Both the position numbers and the translations under genes were made by a program. From an uncultured Reyranella sp. (GTDB lineage: Bacteria > Pseudomonadota > Alphaproteobacteria > Reyranellales > Reyranellaceae), in assembly GCF_945957355.1 (NCBI RefSeq), contig NZ_CAMFKM010000003.1:248001-312000 (forward strand): a DNA stretch of 64,000 nt, given 5' to 3'. How positions within the stretch are numbered: position 1 is the stretch's first letter; every line of letters begins with the position of its first letter. Below are positions 62,701-64,000 of the stretch, one piece after another. Below the pieces are notes generated by a model. It was not told the origin of the DNA. It was given only the letters and a program-made list of their open reading frames with translations, and ran no database searches.

Positions 62701-62944
62701 GAACAATATTCTGTCGAACGTGCCGCTTCTCGGGCCGCTGCTGACCGGCGGCAAGGACGGCGGCATGTTCGCCGTCTCCTATCAGCTGCATGGTCCGTTC
62801 GACGACCTCAAGACCGACGTGAACATGATGTCGGCGATGGCGCCGGGCGCCCTACGCGATCTGTTCAGCCCGCCCGCCAGCACGGGCGGTGCCCCCGCCG
62901 CCCCGCCGCCGGCCGGATCATCGGATGGGCAGCGCGCGCCCTGA
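59786..62944 (+). CDS. Large AsmA/YhdP-like envelope protein (DUF3971 / AsmA2 type)
   Basis: The 1052-residue protein has one N-terminal membrane anchor (about 8-34). A long body rich in beta strands follows, as in the AsmA-TamB-YhdP group of bridge-like lipid carriers. Visible: FDRIYFEWSGISRPIRLAFTGLRF and a C-terminal LQRVNARRDIGTLNSAIDGLN with a TQGVIDLGNDTARLNGIVVPAF stretch typical of AsmA_2. It ends in a Pro/Ala-rich tail. A role in phospholipid transport to the outer membrane is inferred from the family. It starts at TTG 59786 (CGGAAGAG upstream). Confidence 0.85.
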   Translation: MSLVKRTCRVVLRVTVGLVLAATALVVVAALRLMAGPVDLDFMKPRIARLIDAPDNDIHPDFDRIYFEWSGISRPIRLAFTGLRFTNGQGQVIATAPEAALTFEPRSVIQGMLLPTSISIIRPVIEADVAREGGTFQRIFTSREGGAQGEAIAILVDQLLAEPNYKSLIGQLDSVVVERANVTIRDLKSGLSWNAPDAGAELRRDAAGVFITANARFASHGDPVDLSLAGVYTRDRSRISLEAKVSGFRPWIFADLSPDLAILRGVDLALSGRLQIEGTGTGEVNTVAVDINGANGSVTLPGILPVAHPVRSMDARFSIDNVARTSKIERVDFDFGAARVAVTGTGHRVSDTRHFVGRAEVRQIPADKLADYWPLEFAAGGRKWAIANITAGTVDVAAEFTATAPVDHIADIRMDSMVAFLDYGGLTVRYMPHMPEMQDVSGKARYESGSLHFDIARGGAVNLTVADGTIDLTGLDKPEGQLAAIRLPITGSAQDVMRFLARPQLGLPKETLYDHRRLGGRVAVDVSLSFPLIDALTVAEIDVGADAQLTSFSLKNVLGNVDLTDATARVKYGNSELSVVGQGKLDGSTVDVTWREMFAAKAPFRRRYDVKGTVPAALVEKAGFPSVEPYVVGPIGTTLNYQVATNGTGEVGGRFDMKAAKLSVAPLAWSKEAGTDAVATMTLKLAAGGKITTADFDARGGSLQTKGQVRFGADGSVQQINVPQVRLDQTDVAVDWQRTAGGVEIAVKGRALELQRVRDMLHARNEAAAREPKGAASTSRQSTRATIQLQNVIVKRGSLGYLNGRLEMRGDRVASADLTMGGGKGSTFRVTPAGQGRTLFFYVADFGQLLTEAGWIDGLVNGYLHIEGKFNDTWADPPLEGTLKMGPFRLQRVNARRDIGTLNSAIDGLNSAGNALQQFDSLSANLVKTGDLIQVRNGRTSGQSIGLTTQGVIDLGNDTARLNGIVVPAFALNNILSNVPLLGPLLTGGKDGGMFAVSYQLHGPFDDLKTDVNMMSAMAPGALRDLFSPPASTGGAPAAPPPAGSSDGQRAP

Positions 62945-62950
62945 CGAAGG

Positions 62951-64000
62951 CTAGACGGCGCGCACCAGCACGTGGCGCTTGCGGCCCGCCGAGAGCTTCA
63001 GCGTTCCTTCCGAATCGAGATCGCCTTCGCCGACGACCACCGTATCGCTGGCGATCGACTTGTCGTTCAGGCGCCCGCCGCCGCCCTTGATCAGCTTGCG
63101 TGCCTCGTTCCGGCTGTCGGCGAGGCCGGCTTCGTGCATCAGTTCGAACGCCGCGATGCCCGCCTTGAGCTTGGCCAGCGGCACTTCGACCGTGGGCAGC
63201 GTGTCGGCCTTGGTGCCTTCCTCGAAGGTGCGGCGCGCCGTTTCGGCCGCACTCTCGGCAGCCTCGCGGCCGTGTGCCAGCGTGGTGACTTCGGTCGCCA
63301 GGATCTTCTTGGCCTCGTTGATCTCCTGGCCCTGCAACGCTTCGAGGCGCGCCACCTCCGACAGCGGCAGGTCTGTGAACAGCTTCAGGAAGCGGCCGAC
63401 GTCGGCGTCCTCGGTGTTACGCCAGTATTGCCAGAAATCGTAGGGCGAGAGCCGCTCGGGATTGAGCCATACGGCGCCGGCCGCGGTCTTGCCCATCTTG
63501 GCGCCCGACGCCGTCGCCAGCAGGGGTGAGGTGAGGGCGAAGAGTTCGGCGCCCTGCATGCGCCGGCCGAGATCGGCGCCCATGACGATGTTGCCCCACT
63601 GGTCCGAACCGCCCAGCTGCACGATGCAGTTGTGGCGCTTGTTCAGCTCCACGAAATCGTAGGACTGCAGGATCATGTAGTTGAATTCGAGGAACGACAG
63701 CGGCTGGTCTCGCTCGAGACGCAGCTTCACCGAGTCCATGGTGAGCATGCGATTGACCGAGAAGTGCCGGCCCACGTCGCGCAGCAGCGGGATGTAGAGG
63801 AGGCCATCGAGCCACTCGGCGTTGTTGGCCATGACCGCATCGGTCGCGCCCTCGCCGAAGGTGAGGTAGTTGGCGAAGCTTCTCTTGATGCTCGCCATGT
63901 TGGCGTCGATCTGCGCCGTGGTCAGGAGTTGGCGCGTCTCGTCGCGGCCCGACGGGTCTCCGACCTTGGTCGTGCCGCCGCCCATCAGCGCGATCGGCTT
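62951..64000 (-). CDS. tyrS: Tyrosyl-tRNA synthetase, 5' part missing
   Basis: Charges tRNA(Tyr). About 349 C-terminal residues are present; the N-terminus with the HIGH motif lies beyond the window. Visible: [49 protein letters not shown], and [12 protein letters not shown], which stands for the KMSKS loop. A C-terminal S4 domain ([18 protein letters not shown]) follows. The 3' end is 6 bases from the convergent AsmA-like gene. Confidence 0.96.
   Translation of the reverse strand, partial: KPIALMGGGTTKVGDPSGRDETRQLLTTAQIDANMASIKRSFANYLTFGEGATDAVMANNAEWLDGLLYIPLLRDVGRHFSVNRMLTMDSVKLRLERDQPLSFLEFNYMILQSYDFVELNKRHNCIVQLGGSDQWGNIVMGADLGRRMQGAELFALTSPLLATASGAKMGKTAAGAVWLNPERLSPYDFWQYWRNTEDADVGRFLKLFTDLPLSEVARLEALQGQEINEAKKILATEVTTLAHGREAAESAAETARRTFEEGTKADTLPTVEVPLAKLKAGIAAFELMHEAGLADSRNEARKLIKGGGGRLNDKSIASDTVVVGEGDLDSEGTLKLSAGRKRHVLVRAV

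Overview
The window is 64 kb of GC-rich chromosomal DNA, densely packed and with mostly translationally coupled genes. It looks like an alphaproteobacterium. The supporting signs are the aroQ-accB-accC-aat block, the rne / amidase / PBP1A / prfB block, an RNase E with a long insertion in its S1 domain, orphan Bug-type binding proteins and a livKHMGF importer. The mix fits a Reyranella-like soil or freshwater organism, but the genus is inference. No rRNA, tRNA, CRISPR, prophage or insertion sequence was seen.

Layout. 1-2.6 kb: aat (partial), accC, accB, aroQ. 2.7-8.6 kb: tyrosine/homogentisate degradation (hpd, homogentisate dioxygenase, fumarylacetoacetase, maleylacetoacetate isomerase and an unknown membrane-anchored protein) behind a divergent MarR repressor and its operator. 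8.6-17 kb: envelope and redox genes (DsbA-like, M48 protease with TPR), a lipoprotein with a gamma-glutamyltransferase fold but no catalytic threonine, an aminotransferase and a pair of acyl-CoA dehydrogenases. 17-26.3 kb: a molybdenum-regulon locus. 26.3-35.8 kb: ArsR, Bug protein, rne, amidase, PBP1A, and prfB with a programmed +1 frameshift. 35.8-44.3 kb: flavin monooxygenase, MFS, Bug protein, VOC protein, small unknowns, antiporter and DUF2254. 44.3-51.4 kb: branched-chain-type ABC importer with a group D flavin monooxygenase, a VOC protein and a TetR regulator around a doubled operator. 51.5-56.3 kb: aldo/keto reductase, cytosolic ModA-like protein, YbaK, amidohydrolase, DUF1127-GNAT, LysR. 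56.3-64 kb: bcp, glnE, a large AsmA/YhdP-like protein and tyrS (partial).

Most interesting region: 17.1-26.3 kb. Three 24-bp inverted repeats of the form CGWTATAT...N6...ATATAWCG match the ModE Mo-box. They lie in front of modA, in front of a pair of small unknown genes, and between an aldehyde dehydrogenase gene and a third unknown gene. The three unknown proteins look like paralogues of one undescribed family of about 130 residues. A ModE made of the DNA-binding domain only, a stand-alone molbindin (Mop), an orphan ModA without ModBC, and a FecBCD-type (class II) importer translationally coupled to mop and a TrmO/TsaA-like gene complete the set. I read this as a molybdate/tungstate uptake and response system with separate DNA-binding and oxyanion-binding proteins, plus a new small-protein family of unknown role.
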